NCBI RefSeq assembly: GCF_004022265.1
Contig: NZ_SAVB01000005.1
Span: 124,001 to 188,000 of the forward strand
DNA from: Paenirhodobacter ferrireducens
GTDB lineage: Bacteria > Pseudomonadota > Alphaproteobacteria > Rhodobacterales > Rhodobacteraceae
Length of the DNA stretch: 64,000 nt
Direction: 5' to 3'
A program made the translations under genes and the position numbers. The first letter of the stretch is position 1. The number at the start of each line of letters is the position of its first letter. Of this stretch, positions 27,459 to 35,127 are shown piece by piece. The notes below the pieces were generated by a model. It did not search any database and was not told where the DNA came from. It saw nothing but the letters and a program-made list of their open reading frames with translations.

Positions 27459-27734
27459 GGCACCTCTCGGCAAGTATGTTACGAGTTTTGTTGCTGCTGG
27501 GATATAATCTTGCGCATCTGCATGCAAGCCTTGTTTCGCAATCGCAGAATCGCGCGCCCTTCGTGGTGATGAATTTCATGGCGGAAAGAAAACTTGCATC
27601 TTTCTTCGACAAATCTCCGAAAGTGTCGAAGATTCTTCGATGTCCTGTGCGATCGCGGCGCATGTTTCTCAGGAAATCCGGTGCGGTCGCGGTAATCTTT
27701 CGCCAAACACCCCATCAGCACGGCCGAGGACACC
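27459..27734. promoter_or_regulatory. Divergent regulatory region mcl1 / dgcN
   Basis: 276 bases, clearly more AT-rich than the genes on either side. A perfect TATAAT lies at 27503-27508 on the plus strand, CTTGC...GCAAG repeats near 27509-27530, and a strong inverted repeat at 27603-27632. It must hold promoters for both mcl1 and the dgc operon. An open frame crosses it but without an SD or recognisable sequence. Confidence 0.55.
27603..27632. repeat. Inverted repeat upstream of dgcN, candidate operator
   Basis: TCTTCGACA / TGTCGAAGA, perfect 9-base arms with a 12-base spacer, so the arm centres are 21 bases apart, two helical turns. This spacing suits a dimeric DNA-binding protein on one face of the helix. 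It is about 100 bases upstream of dgcN. Confidence 0.55.
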
Positions 27735-28742
27735 ATGGCGCAGATCGAGACCCCCTATCTTCTTTTCCTGGGCGATGCGCCCGACCAGCTGGCTGCCAAG
27801 GTGGCGCAGGGCATCAAGGACTGGCGTCCGGAATTCGCCGTGGGCCAGTATCGGATGGAGGGCTGCAAGGCCGACATGGGCCTGCCGGACATGAACCTCG
27901 CGACGGCGAAGGCCGCCGGCTGCAAGACGCTGGTGATCGGCGTGGCGAACCGCGGCGGCGTCATCTCGCCCGCCTGGAAGAAGGTGCTGGTCGCGGCGCT
28001 GGAAGAGGGCTTCGATCTGGCTTCGGGCCTGCACAACCTGCTGCGCGACGAGCCCGAGCTTGTCGCCGTGGCGCAGGCCTGCGGCCGCACGCTGCATGAC
28101 GTGCGCGTGCCCTCGGTCGCCTATCCGATCGCGAATGGCGTGAAGCGCACGGGCAAGCGCATGCTCGCCGTCGGCACCGACTGCTCGGTCGGCAAGATGT
28201 ACACCGCGCTCTGCATCGAGAAGGAGATGCGCGCCCGCGGCATGGCGGCCGATTTCCGCGCCACCGGCCAGACCGGGATTCTCATCACCGGCGACGGCGT
28301 GCCGCTCGATGCGGTGATCGCCGATTTCATGGCGGGCTCGGTCGAATACCTGACCCCCGACAATGACGCCGACCATTGGGACCTGATCGAGGGGCAGGGG
28401 AGCCTGTTCCACGTCAGCTATTCCGGCGTGACGATGGCGCTGGTGCATGGCGGTCAGCCTGACGCGCTGGTGCTGTGCCACGAGCCGACGCGGCCCCATA
28501 TGCGCGGTCTGCCGGGCTACACGCTGCCCTCGCTCGAGGCGCTGCGCGACGTGGCGCTGACGCTCGCCCGCGTGGCGAACCCGGCCTGCGTGGTCGCGGG
28601 CATCTCGGTCAACACCCAGCACATGGCCGAGGACGAGGCGAAGGCCTATCTCGCCAGGCTCGAGGCCGAGATGGGCCTGCCCGCCACCGATCCCTTCCGC
28701 TTCGGTGCGGAAAAGCTCGTGGACGCGCTTGCCGCGATCTGA
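27735..28742 (+). CDS. dgcN: DUF1611 protein, D-glutamate N-acetyltransferase DgcN type
   Basis: 335 residues of the DUF1611 family. A P-loop-like GTDCSVGKM lies near residue 146, with an N-terminal Rossmann-like part (LVIGVANRGGVISPAWKKVL) and conserved EGQGSLFHVSYSG and LCHEPTRPHMRG. DUF1611 members next to a dipeptide-epimerase-like gene have been described as DgcN, which acetylates D-glutamate in a D-glutamate catabolic route of marine Proteobacteria. The pairing with dgcA immediately downstream supports that reading. ATG with CGAGGA upstream. Confidence 0.85.
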   Translation: MAQIETPYLLFLGDAPDQLAAKVAQGIKDWRPEFAVGQYRMEGCKADMGLPDMNLATAKAAGCKTLVIGVANRGGVISPAWKKVLVAALEEGFDLASGLHNLLRDEPELVAVAQACGRTLHDVRVPSVAYPIANGVKRTGKRMLAVGTDCSVGKMYTALCIEKEMRARGMAADFRATGQTGILITGDGVPLDAVIADFMAGSVEYLTPDNDADHWDLIEGQGSLFHVSYSGVTMALVHGGQPDALVLCHEPTRPHMRGLPGYTLPSLEALRDVALTLARVANPACVVAGISVNTQHMAEDEAKAYLARLEAEMGLPATDPFRFGAEKLVDALAAI

Positions 28743-28752
28743 GACGGTGATG

Positions 28753-28790
28753 CCCGCCGGGGGGGATGCCCTCGGCGGGACTATTTTTGC
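28753..28790 (+). terminator. Terminator-like element between dgcN and dgcA
   Basis: An 11-bp stem (CCCGCCG plus GGGG paired with CCCT plus CGGCGGG) with a GGATG loop, followed by ACTATTTTTGCC; the T-run is 28784-28788. It lies 10 bases after the dgcN stop and 20 bases before dgcA, so it could reduce downstream expression or protect the dgcN 3' end. From memory, similar CGGCGGGA-TATTTTTG-CCAAGA elements are dispersed between genes in Rhodobacterales. Confidence 0.7.
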
Positions 28791-28810
28791 CAAGAAAAGG
28801 GGGGAACGGG

Positions 28811-29773
28811 ATGATTTCCGTGACCGCGGACGTGTTCCGCCTGGCCGAGGTTTTCACCATCTCGCGCGGCAGCCGCACCGAGGCGAAGGTGCTGACGGTG
28901 CGGATCGAGCGGGGCGGCCTGACCGGCTGGGGCGAATGCGTGCCCTATGCGCGCTATGGCGAAAGCCTCGAGACGGTGACCGCGCAGATCGAGGGGCTTC
29001 CGGCCGCGATCACCCGCGCCGGGCTGCAAGAGGCGCTGCCGCCGGGGGCCGCGCGCAATGCCGTCGACTGCGCGCTGTGGGATCTCGAGGCGAAGGCCGC
29101 AGGCAAGCGGGTGTGGGAGCTTGCGGGCCTCGCCGCGCCCGGGCCGCTGACCACCGCCTACACCCTTTCGCTCGATACGCCCGAGCGGATGCAGGCGGCG
29201 GCGGCAAGGAATGCCGCGCGGCCGCTTCTGAAGATCAAGCTCGGCACGCCCGATGACATGCCGCGGCTGGAAGCCGTGCGGGCGGGGGCGCCCGCCTCGA
29301 CGATCATCGTCGACGCGAACGAGGGCTGGAGTGCCGAGGTCTATGCCGATCTGGCGCCGCATCTCGTGCGCCTTGGCGTGGCGCTGGTCGAACAGCCGCT
29401 GCCGGCGGCTGCCGACGAGGCGCTGATCGGTCTCACCCGCCCAGTGCCGGTCTGTGCCGACGAAAGCTGCCATGACCGGGCGAGCCTTGCCCACCTCAAG
29501 GGCAAGTACGACATGATCAACATCAAGCTCGACAAGACCGGCGGGCTGACCGAGGCACTCGAGCTGCGCAACCTTGCCCGCGCCGAGGGCTATCGGGTGA
29601 TGGTCGGCTGCATGGTCGGCTCGAGCCTCGCGATGGCGCCCGCCGTGCTGGTTGCGCAGGGCGCGGAGGTTGTTGACCTTGACGGGCCGCTGCTTCTGGC
29701 CGAAGACCGCGACACGCCGCTGTGTTACGACGCAGGCCGCGTTTTCCCGCCCGAACCGGGCCTGTGGGGCTGA
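28811..29773 (+). CDS. dgcA: Enolase-superfamily epimerase, N-acetyl-D-glutamate racemase DgcA type
   Basis: 320 residues of the muconate-lactonising/dipeptide epimerase subgroup. Catalytic lysines are in KIK (Lys141, Lys143) and Lys239 (NIKLDK), and metal ligands are Asp168, Glu194 and Asp217, the full set needed for 1,1-proton transfer. In the DgcN-DgcA pathway this enzyme converts N-acetyl-D-glutamate to the L form; an L-Ala-D/L-Glu epimerase role is the alternative. Start at MISVTADVF follows AAGGGGGGAAC. Confidence 0.85.
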   Translation: MISVTADVFRLAEVFTISRGSRTEAKVLTVRIERGGLTGWGECVPYARYGESLETVTAQIEGLPAAITRAGLQEALPPGAARNAVDCALWDLEAKAAGKRVWELAGLAAPGPLTTAYTLSLDTPERMQAAAARNAARPLLKIKLGTPDDMPRLEAVRAGAPASTIIVDANEGWSAEVYADLAPHLVRLGVALVEQPLPAAADEALIGLTRPVPVCADESCHDRASLAHLKGKYDMINIKLDKTGGLTEALELRNLARAEGYRVMVGCMVGSSLAMAPAVLVAQGAEVVDLDGPLLLAEDRDTPLCYDAGRVFPPEPGLWG

Positions 29774-29786
29774 GAAGGAGATCTGC

Positions 29787-30647
29787 ATGAGCCGCACCGT
29801 CTATCTGAATGGCCAGTATCTGCCCGAGGAAGAGGCCATGGTCTCAATCTTCGACCGTGGTTTCGTCATGGGCGACGCCGTCTACGAGGTGACCTGCGTC
29901 CTCGATGGCAAGCTGACCGAGTTCGAAGGCCACATGGCGCGCCTCGAGCGCTCGCTGCGCGAGCTGGAGATGACCTGCGACATCAGCCGCGAGGAATGGC
30001 TGGCGATCCACCGCAAGCTGATCGAGCTGAATGGGCTGACCGATGGCGGCGTCTACCTGCAGGTGACGCGCGGCAACGCGGGCGATCGCGACTTCCACTT
30101 CCCGCCGGCCGGCACGCCCGCGACCGTGGTGCTCTACACCCAGTCGAAGCCGGGCCTGGCGAACGACCCGCACGCGCTGACCGGCATCAAGGTGATCTCG
30201 GTGCCCGACCTGCGCTGGCACCGCCGCGACATCAAGACCGTGCAGCTGCTTTGGGCCTCGATGGCGAAGATGATGGCCGAGAAGGCCGGCAAGGATGACG
30301 CGTGGTTCGTCGAGGACGGCTTCGTCACCGAGGGCTCGTCGAACAACTGCTACATCGTCAAGGGCAACAAGATCATCACCCGCAACCTGTCGAATGACAT
30401 CCTGCACGGGATCACCCGCGGCTCGGTGCTGAAGATGGCGCGCGAGGCGCAACTGGAGATCGAGGAACGCCCCTTCACCATCGAAGAGGCGCAGGCGGCG
30501 GACGAGGCCTTCTATACCTCGGCCTCGGCCTTCGTGATGCCGATCGTCGAAGTGGATGGCGTCAGCCTTGGTGACGGCACCCCCGGCCGGGTGTCGAAGC
30601 GCCTGCGCGAGATCTACATCGAGGAAAGCCGCAAGGTCGCGATCTGA
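29787..30647 (+). CDS. dat: D-amino acid aminotransferase (class IV)
   Basis: 286-residue PLP enzyme of fold type IV. Schiff-base Lys150 in RRDIKTVQLL and Glu182 in TEGSSNNCY, which contacts the pyridine nitrogen, match D-alanine transaminases. Such enzymes interconvert D-Ala and 2-oxoglutarate with pyruvate and D-Glu. It begins 13 bases after dgcA with GAAGGAG upstream, so it is in the dgc operon and could supply or consume D-Glu. A branched-chain transaminase role is less likely given RGNAGDRDFHF. Confidence 0.9.
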   Translation: MSRTVYLNGQYLPEEEAMVSIFDRGFVMGDAVYEVTCVLDGKLTEFEGHMARLERSLRELEMTCDISREEWLAIHRKLIELNGLTDGGVYLQVTRGNAGDRDFHFPPAGTPATVVLYTQSKPGLANDPHALTGIKVISVPDLRWHRRDIKTVQLLWASMAKMMAEKAGKDDAWFVEDGFVTEGSSNNCYIVKGNKIITRNLSNDILHGITRGSVLKMAREAQLEIEERPFTIEEAQAADEAFYTSASAFVMPIVEVDGVSLGDGTPGRVSKRLREIYIEESRKVAI

Positions 30648-30671
30648 TCCCTCCTGCACGGCACCGATCAG

Positions 30672-30703
30672 GGCCCCGGCTTCGGCCGGGGCCTTTTCGT
30701 TTC
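30672..30703 (+). terminator. Rho-independent terminator of dgc operon
   Basis: GGCCCCGGC-TTCG-GCCGGGGCC, a perfect 9-bp stem with a stable TTCG tetraloop, followed by TTTTCGTTTC. It lies 24 bases after the aminotransferase stop. Confidence 0.92.
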
Positions 30704-31139
30704 AGGCATTGCTGCGGAAGCGGAAGATCGCCGGGGTCAGGCTTGCGGCCTCGGTGTCCTCGATCAGCAGAACCGGCGCGCCGGCGATCAGCACCCGGGC
30801 GTGCGGGCCCGCCTGCTCGAAGCGGATCTGCTCGGCGGCGGGGGCGGGGATGTCGAGTTCGAGCTCGAGCAGATCGCCGGGGGCGAAGCCGCGCACGTGG
30901 GTCAGGGCGGCGTCCGGCGGGCCGTCTTCCGCCTCTGGATCGGCAGCTCCGGCCGTGATCCGGGCGAGACCCGTCTCCCGCGCCCCGGTCTTTGGCGCGT
31001 CGGCCGGGGCAGGGCCTGCCGGGGTAGGGGCGCCGGCCGACGGCGGCGGCGTGTCGCGCCGGCCGGACGAGAGCTCGGCCCAGGTCAGCAGCGCAAGCGT
31101 GGCGCCGAGGGCGAAGAACAGCAGGAGCAGCACAATCAT
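30702..31139 (-). CDS. Single-pass membrane protein of unknown function
   Basis: 145 residues. One N-terminal helix (MIVLLLLFFALGATLALLTWAEL), then a Pro/Ala-rich linker (~30-75) and a C-terminal part (~85-145) rich in acidic and hydrophobic residues. I do not recognise a family. The ATG has GGAGG five bases upstream; a TTG eight codons earlier would also be in frame but falls in the palindrome at 31150. It follows the RTX gene on the same strand with about 110 bases between. Confidence 0.7.
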   Translation of the reverse strand: MIVLLLLFFALGATLALLTWAELSSGRRDTPPPSAGAPTPAGPAPADAPKTGARETGLARITAGAADPEAEDGPPDAALTHVRGFAPGDLLELELDIPAPAAEQIRFEQAGPHARVLIAGAPVLLIEDTEAASLTPAIFRFRSNA

Positions 31140-31149
31140 CCGGGCCTCC

Positions 31150-31170
31150 GCAGGCTTTGACAAAGCCTGC
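31150..31170. repeat. Perfect palindrome between RTX gene and membrane protein gene
   Basis: GCAGGCTTTG / CAAAGCCTGC, ten-base arms around one central base. It lies 80 bases past the RTX stop and just ahead of the next minus-strand start, next to its SD. It may be the RTX terminator hairpin or an operator; no T-run follows. Confidence 0.5.
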
Positions 31171-31250
31171 CCCCGGCGTGGGCGCGGCGCAAGGCTTTCG
31201 CGCCGGCGCCAGCCCCGTTCGGGTCGCGCGCCGGATTGTCAGCCGTCTGG

Positions 31251-34200
31251 CTATGCGGCGATCTCGATGCCGTAGCTGTTGCCACTGGTCTCGTCGGCGA
31301 CCACGATCGTGTTGCAATCGCGCAGCGTGTCGAGTGTGCAGCCGGCAAGCCGCGCGACCAGCGCGTCGTTCACGAACAGCCCGACGCCGCCCTCGATGCT
31401 GTCCATCTGGAAGCTGTCCTGCGCGGGGTCGAAGTTCGGCACCGAGATCCGGATTTCGTCCTGTTCAGCATATCCTGACCCGTCGCTCCAGGAGAACAGC
31501 TGAATCTCGACCGGCGCGTCGCCCTCGTTCCAGTCGACGATGAAGAGGTCGTCGGCACCGTCGTGCACCGCGACGCCGTTCAGCCGCGAACCGCTCGACA
31601 TCACGTCGCCGTCGTCGCCGATCATCACATCCCGGTCGTCGCCACCGATCAGCGTGTCGGGCGCGCCCGAGACGTCATCAAGCGCGCTCAGCGTGTCGTC
31701 GCCCCAGTTCCCGACCAGCAGGTTGCGGCCTTCGCTGTCGGTGAGCGTGTCGTCGCCAGACTTGCCATAGAGCGTGTCATCGCCTGCGCCACCGTCCAGG
31801 CTGTCGCTCCAGCCATTGCCGCTCAGGTTGTCGTTGCCGGCGCCGCCAAGGAGCGTGTCGAAGCCGTCGCCGCCAAGGAGCAGGTCATCGCCATCGCCGC
31901 CGTCGAGCACGTCGTTGCCCCATGCACCCTCAAGCGTGTCGTCGCCGTCGTTGCCGGTGAGCGTGTCCTCGCCGGTGCCGCCCAACAGCAGGTCGCTGCC
32001 GGCACGGCTGGTCAGCGCGTCGTCGCCGCCAAGGCCGACCAGTGTGTCGCCGCGCATCGAGCGCGACGAGAGCTGGTCCCAGGCCTCGTGCCCGACGATG
32101 TATTCGCCGCGCAGGACATCGGGCGACAGGCTGGGCGGAATTGCACGATGCCAGGAGTTCTTGACGAGGATCGCGGTGGTGCCGTCGAGCGCGTCGAGAT
32201 CGACATTCGACAGCGTCGCGGCCGGCTCGCCGTCGATCATCAGCGTCACGTCCGACTCGCCCGAGCGCTCCATCCAGAAGCTGCCCGCATCATGGTCGAA
32301 GTTCTCGTACAGGATAACAACCCGGTCCCTGCCAGCGAAATCGGTGATGGTGACCGGGGTGTCGCCCGGCTCCCACAGGATCTGGAACGTGTCCTGCCTG
32401 CCGTCGTCACCGCCGGTCATCGTGTCGCCGTCGTCGCCCATGAGAAAGTCGCTGCCCCGGCCGCCGTCGAGCAGGTCGGGCTGGCCGTCCTCGTTGTCAG
32501 TGCTGACCAGCGTGTCATTGCCCGATCCGCCCAGCAGCGTGTTTTCGCCAAGGTTGTCAAAGAGCAGGTCGTTGCCGACATTGCCGGCGAGCGTGTCGTT
32601 GCCGGCCTCGCCCATCAGCGCATCGTCGCCGGTGCCGCCGTCCAGTCTGTCGTTGCCTTCGCCGCCCCGCAGGCCGAAGACATCGTCGTCCTTGATGGCC
32701 TGGTCGAGCTGCCACTGGCTCGCGAGCCAGCGGCTGTTCCACTGATCATATCGGTCCGACGCGATGCGGTCGTTGCCGGCATTGCCGAAGAGCGTGTCGT
32801 CGCCGGTGCCGCCCGAAAGCATGTCGGCACCGTCGCCGCCGCTCAGCCGGTCGTTGCCGTCGTCGCCCGAAAGGCTGTCGGCCTCGCCGCCGCCAAGGAG
32901 CGTGTCGTCGCCCTCGCCGCCCGAGAGCGTGTCGGCGCCGTGGCTGCCGTCGAGCGCATCATTGCCCTCGCCGCCTACCAGCACGTCGTCGCCGTCCCAG
33001 CCCACCAGCGTGTCGTTGCCCGCCTCGCCCGCCAGCACATCGTCGCCCGACCCACCACTCAGGCTGTCATGCCCGTCGCCGCCGCTCAGCGTGTCATTGC
33101 CCATCTCGCCGCTCAGCGTGTCGTCGCCCGCGTTGCCGGTGAGCAGGTCGAAGCCATTGCCGCCCGAGAGGCTGTCGTCGCCCGCGCCGCCGGTCAGCGT
33201 GTCGGGGCCGGCAAAACCTGACAGCGTGTCGCCGGCATTTCCGGCCTCGAGCGCGTCGGTGCCATTGGTCCCGAGGATCACGTGGCCCGCGGTGTCCGGG
33301 CTTCGTGCCGCGAGGCTGGCATCCGCGCCGTTGGCGGTCTGTGCCAAGTCCGCCACCCCATACTGATAGCCGGTCGCGGAGTCGGTCAGGAAGATCGCAT
33401 CGCTGTCGTGCAGTTCGTCGAGTGTGGTGCCTTCGAGCGTGCCGACCAGCGCGTCGTTGACGTAAAGCCCGACGCCACCACCCTCGAGGCTGCCCATCAG
33501 GAAGCTGTCCTGTGCGGGGTCGAAGCCGTCGACCATGACCTCGATCATGTCGTGGTGGGTGAAATCGGTGATCGTGACCGGGGCGTCGCCCGGGGCCCAG
33601 ACGATGCCGAAACCGTCTTCGCCGTCGCCGCCGGTCATCGTGTCGCCATCGTCGCCAAACAGCAGGTCGTCGCCCGCGCCGCCGTCGAGCAGGTCGGCCG
33701 CCCCCGCCACGGTGTCGAGCGCGATCAGCCAGTCGTCGCCCGAACCGCCCAGCAGCGTGTCCTGCCCCGAATCGTCGGCGAGCAGGTCGTCGCCGACATT
33801 GCCCGCCAGCGTATCGTTGCCCGCGCCGCCGATCAGCGCGTCGCCGCCGGTGCCGCCGTTCAGGCTGTCGTCGCCTGCGCCACCGTCAAGGCCGAAGACA
33901 CCGGCATCGTGCAGCGCGCCGGTCATGTCGTCGAGCGAGGTGACCCCGTCGATGATGCTGTCGAGTTCCGAGACACCGCGGTCATTGCCGCCGCCGCCCA
34001 TGATCGTGTCATTGCCATCGCCGCCCGTGAGCAGGTCCGGACCCGAGGTGCCGGTGAGGTGCTGACCGATGAGGTCTGCCGGATCCGTGACCTCCTCTTC
34101 GGGCGCCGTCTCGTCCGGGGTGTCGGGCGCTTTCGTGGCGGCCTCGGCCCCGTACTGGTCACCCGTCGCGGAGTCGGTCAGGAAGATCGAGTCGCTGGAA

Positions 34201-34970
34201 TGCAGATCGTCGAGCGTGGTGCCTTCGAGCGTGCCAACCAGCGCCTCGTTGACGTAAAGCCCGACGCCGCCCTCGAGGCTGTCCATCAGGAAACTGTCCT
34301 GCGCGGGGTCGAAGCCGTCGACCACGACCTCGATCATGTCGTCGCGGGTGAAATCGGTGATCGTGACCGGGGCGTCCCCCGGGCTCCAGACGATGCCGAA
34401 ACCGTCTTCGCCGTCGCCGCCGGTCATCGTGTCGCCATCGTCGCCAAGCATCAGGTCGTCGCCCGCGCCGCCGTCGAGCAGGTCGGCCGCCCCCGCCATG
34501 TTGTCGAGCGCGATCAGCCCGTCGTCGCCCGAACCGCCCAGCAGCGTGTCCTGCCCCGAATCGTCGGCGAGCAGGTCGTCGCCGACATTGCCCGCCAGCG
34601 TATCGTTGCCCGCGCCGCCGATCAGCGCGTCGCCGCCGGTGCCGCCGTTCAGGCTGTCGTCGCCTGCGCCACCGTCAAGGCCGAAGACACCGGCATCGTG
34701 CAGCGCGCCGGTCATGTCGTCGAGCGAGGTGACCCCGTCGATGATGCTGTCGAGTTCCGAGACACCGCGGTCATTGCCGCCGCCGCCCATGATCGTGTCA
34801 TTGCCATCGCCGCCCGTGAGCAGGTCCGGACCCGAGGTGCCGGTGAGGCGCTGGCCGCTGTGCTCTTCGCTGGCATCGTCATGGGTGTTGTCGTCATCAT
34901 CCCCGAAACCGCTGAATGCGGCCCCGGCAAGACCGAGCGGCAAGAGTGCGAAAAGCCACAACATATCCAT
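31251..34970 (-). CDS. RTX / hemolysin-type calcium-binding repeat protein (1239 aa)
   Basis: Begins MDMLWLFALLPLGLAGAAFSGFG, a hydrophobic N-terminus often found on Rhodobacteraceae RTX proteins, followed by an acidic stretch. Nearly all the rest is made of nine-residue GGxGxDxLx repeats that bind calcium as parallel beta rolls, interrupted by beta-rich segments with the recurring pattern PVTITDF...DPAQDSF. Two blocks of about 240 residues near the N-terminus are almost the same (period 263 codons). No enzymatic domain is recognised. RTX proteins are usually secreted by type I systems; none is encoded nearby. GAGG lies 10 bases before the ATG. Long opposite-strand frames here are a product of the repeated codons. 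Confidence 0.9.
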   Translation of the reverse strand: MDMLWLFALLPLGLAGAAFSGFGDDDDNTHDDASEEHSGQRLTGTSGPDLLTGGDGNDTIMGGGGNDRGVSELDSIIDGVTSLDDMTGALHDAGVFGLDGGAGDDSLNGGTGGDALIGGAGNDTLAGNVGDDLLADDSGQDTLLGGSGDDGLIALDNMAGAADLLDGGAGDDLMLGDDGDTMTGGDGEDGFGIVWSPGDAPVTITDFTRDDMIEVVVDGFDPAQDSFLMDSLEGGVGLYVNEALVGTLEGTTLDDLHSSDSIFLTDSATGDQYGAEAATKAPDTPDETAPEEEVTDPADLIGQHLTGTSGPDLLTGGDGNDTIMGGGGNDRGVSELDSIIDGVTSLDDMTGALHDAGVFGLDGGAGDDSLNGGTGGDALIGGAGNDTLAGNVGDDLLADDSGQDTLLGGSGDDWLIALDTVAGAADLLDGGAGDDLLFGDDGDTMTGGDGEDGFGIVWAPGDAPVTITDFTHHDMIEVMVDGFDPAQDSFLMGSLEGGGVGLYVNDALVGTLEGTTLDELHDSDAIFLTDSATGYQYGVADLAQTANGADASLAARSPDTAGHVILGTNGTDALEAGNAGDTLSGFAGPDTLTGGAGDDSLSGGNGFDLLTGNAGDDTLSGEMGNDTLSGGDGHDSLSGGSGDDVLAGEAGNDTLVGWDGDDVLVGGEGNDALDGSHGADTLSGGEGDDTLLGGGEADSLSGDDGNDRLSGGDGADMLSGGTGDDTLFGNAGNDRIASDRYDQWNSRWLASQWQLDQAIKDDDVFGLRGGEGNDRLDGGTGDDALMGEAGNDTLAGNVGNDLLFDNLGENTLLGGSGNDTLVSTDNEDGQPDLLDGGRGSDFLMGDDGDTMTGGDDGRQDTFQILWEPGDTPVTITDFAGRDRVVILYENFDHDAGSFWMERSGESDVTLMIDGEPAATLSNVDLDALDGTTAILVKNSWHRAIPPSLSPDVLRGEYIVGHEAWDQLSSRSMRGDTLVGLGGDDALTSRAGSDLLLGGTGEDTLTGNDGDDTLEGAWGNDVLDGGDGDDLLLGGDGFDTLLGGAGNDNLSGNGWSDSLDGGAGDDTLYGKSGDDTLTDSEGRNLLVGNWGDDTLSALDDVSGAPDTLIGGDDRDVMIGDDGDVMSSGSRLNGVAVHDGADDLFIVDWNEGDAPVEIQLFSWSDGSGYAEQDEIRISVPNFDPAQDSFQMDSIEGGVGLFVNDALVARLAGCTLDTLRDCNTIVVADETSGNSYGIEIAA
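33373..34860. repeat. Tandem ~0.7 kb direct duplication within the RTX gene
   Basis: Two near-identical copies, roughly 33373-34071 and 34165-34860, offset by 789 bases (792 left of a single-codon insertion, an extra Gly in EGGGVGLYV of the left copy). Long identical stretches include the region encoding GVTSLDDMTGALHDAGVFGL. Synonymous differences are few, which suggests a recent duplication or gene conversion. Confidence 0.88.
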
Positions 34971-35127
34971 GGTGAAAATACCTCAGGTAAAAACAGTGAT
35001 TGGTTTCAATGTCGCGGGATCGCGGACGAGGTCAAGAAGAACGGTAAAAAAATGGTGAAGCCGTAACGTCGTATCGGACAATCTCGCGCCGGTTGCGGAA
35101 TTGTTTCCCTTGCGGGGCGGAGAGGAG
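34971..35127. other. AT-rich leader of RTX gene
   Basis: Short region between the RTX start and the stop of the N-formylglutamate amidohydrolase gene. It has A-runs (GGTAAAAAAATGG) and is more AT-rich than its surroundings, consistent with the RTX promoter on the minus strand. No clear -35/-10 pair could be chosen and no terminator for the upstream gene is evident. Confidence 0.4.

Noticed and set aside
31251-34970. CRISPR-like or satellite array because of the dense short repeats
   Set aside because: The repeats have a 27-base codon-phased period and encode GGxGxDxLx; there are no unique spacers.
31563-35066. Long plus-strand open frames (552 and 594 codons) opposite the RTX gene
   Set aside because: Repeated GGxGxD codons read backwards give periodic Val/Ala/Arg sequence. 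The minus-strand product has a normal RTX composition, a start and an SD.
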